The position numbers were made by a program, and so were the translations under genes. DNA of 6,341 nucleotides from JBMDXB01 sp048594975 (lineage in GTDB: Bacteria; Acidobacteriota; Vicinamibacteria; Vicinamibacterales; 2-12-FULL-66-21), in contig JBMDXQ010000123.1 in the NCBI GenBank assembly GCA_048594975.1, forward strand, positions 1 through 6,341, given 5' to 3'. Under the pieces are notes generated by a model that saw only the letters and a program-made list of their open reading frames with translations, was not told the DNA's origin and made no database searches. Shown here one piece after another: positions 6,165 to 6,341 of the stretch (the first letter of the stretch is position 1; each line of letters starts with the position of its first letter).

Positions 6165-6341
6165 ATGGAGTTCAAGCGGATCACGACCAATCCCCGCCAA
6201 ATGGGGGGCGTTCCGTGTCTTCGCGGTCTTCGGATTCCAGTCGCGACTGTCGTTGCCCTGGTGGCTGAAGGACAGACAACGGAGGGCATCCTCGCGCTGT
6301 ACCCAGACCTCGAGGCTGACGACGTCCGCGAGGCGCTGCTC
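6165..6341 (+). CDS. DUF433-family antitoxin, 5' part, runs off the right edge
   Basis: Fifty-nine codons are visible and match the DUF433 pattern. FKRITTNPRQMGGVPCLRG (about residues 3-21) is followed by LRIPVATVVALVAEGQT (22-38), then ILALYPDLEADDVREALL (42-59). DUF433 proteins are small winged-helix-like antitoxins, usually about 75-110 residues, encoded directly before a DUF5615 PIN-like toxin (the VapBC45 type in Mycobacterium). Such a toxin gene would be expected immediately to the right, outside the window. The start is fixed by the conserved N-terminal FKRIT and by a TACACT box 6 bp before the ATG. The lack of a Shine-Dalgarno suggests leaderless expression. Both the family and the reading frame are clear. 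Only completeness is unknown. Confidence 0.88.
   Translation, partial: MEFKRITTNPRQMGGVPCLRGLRIPVATVVALVAEGQTTEGILALYPDLEADDVREALL

Noticed and set aside
1..6341. CRISPR array or insertion sequence
   Set aside because: No regularly spaced repeats of 20-40 bp and no transposase-like protein or paired terminal inverted repeats were seen on either strand.

Overview
The window is a GC-rich stretch of bacterial accessory DNA. Three of its genes encode families common in soil and environmental bacteria: UPF0175, DUF3368 and DUF433. Both antitoxin-type genes lack a Shine-Dalgarno sequence and have a TANNNT box just before the start codon, so they may be leaderless. That fits a lineage such as Acidobacteria, Deinococcus or Actinobacteria better than an enteric, but the host cannot be named from this sequence.

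Left end (1-438): the 5' end of a tyrosine-recombinase integrase gene runs off the window on the minus strand. About 130 bp in front of it, reading rightwards, is the 3' part of a tRNA-Pro(UGG) gene, from the anticodon loop through the encoded CCA, without a convincing 5' half. This is what the displaced tRNA end of an integrative element looks like. The element therefore lies to the left, and 394-438 is its probable attachment site. Sequence to the right is either the original chromosomal flank or a second island at the same site.

Middle left (439-1298): a two-gene toxin-antitoxin operon, with a UPF0175 antitoxin overlapping a DUF3368 PIN-domain toxin by ATGA.

Core (1479-6055): two long co-directional genes. 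The first encodes a 545-residue helical, TPR-like protein of no recognised family. The second encodes a roughly 950-residue fusion of a zinc-binding archaeo-eukaryotic primase (the type found in TOTE conflict systems), an SF2 helicase and a C-terminal DUF559/Vsr-like nuclease. This pair is the best candidate for an interesting, possibly anti-mobile-element system. The primase, helicase and nuclease motifs all appear intact, and the helical protein is the likely scaffold or sensor partner.

Right end (6056-6341): a short spacer with a putative leaderless promoter, then the first 59 codons of a DUF433 antitoxin gene. A partner toxin would be expected just beyond the window. Overall the layout is a tRNA-linked hotspot in which TA modules flank a primase-helicase-nuclease cassette, as in a defence island. 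The defence role is inferred and not shown by the sequence.
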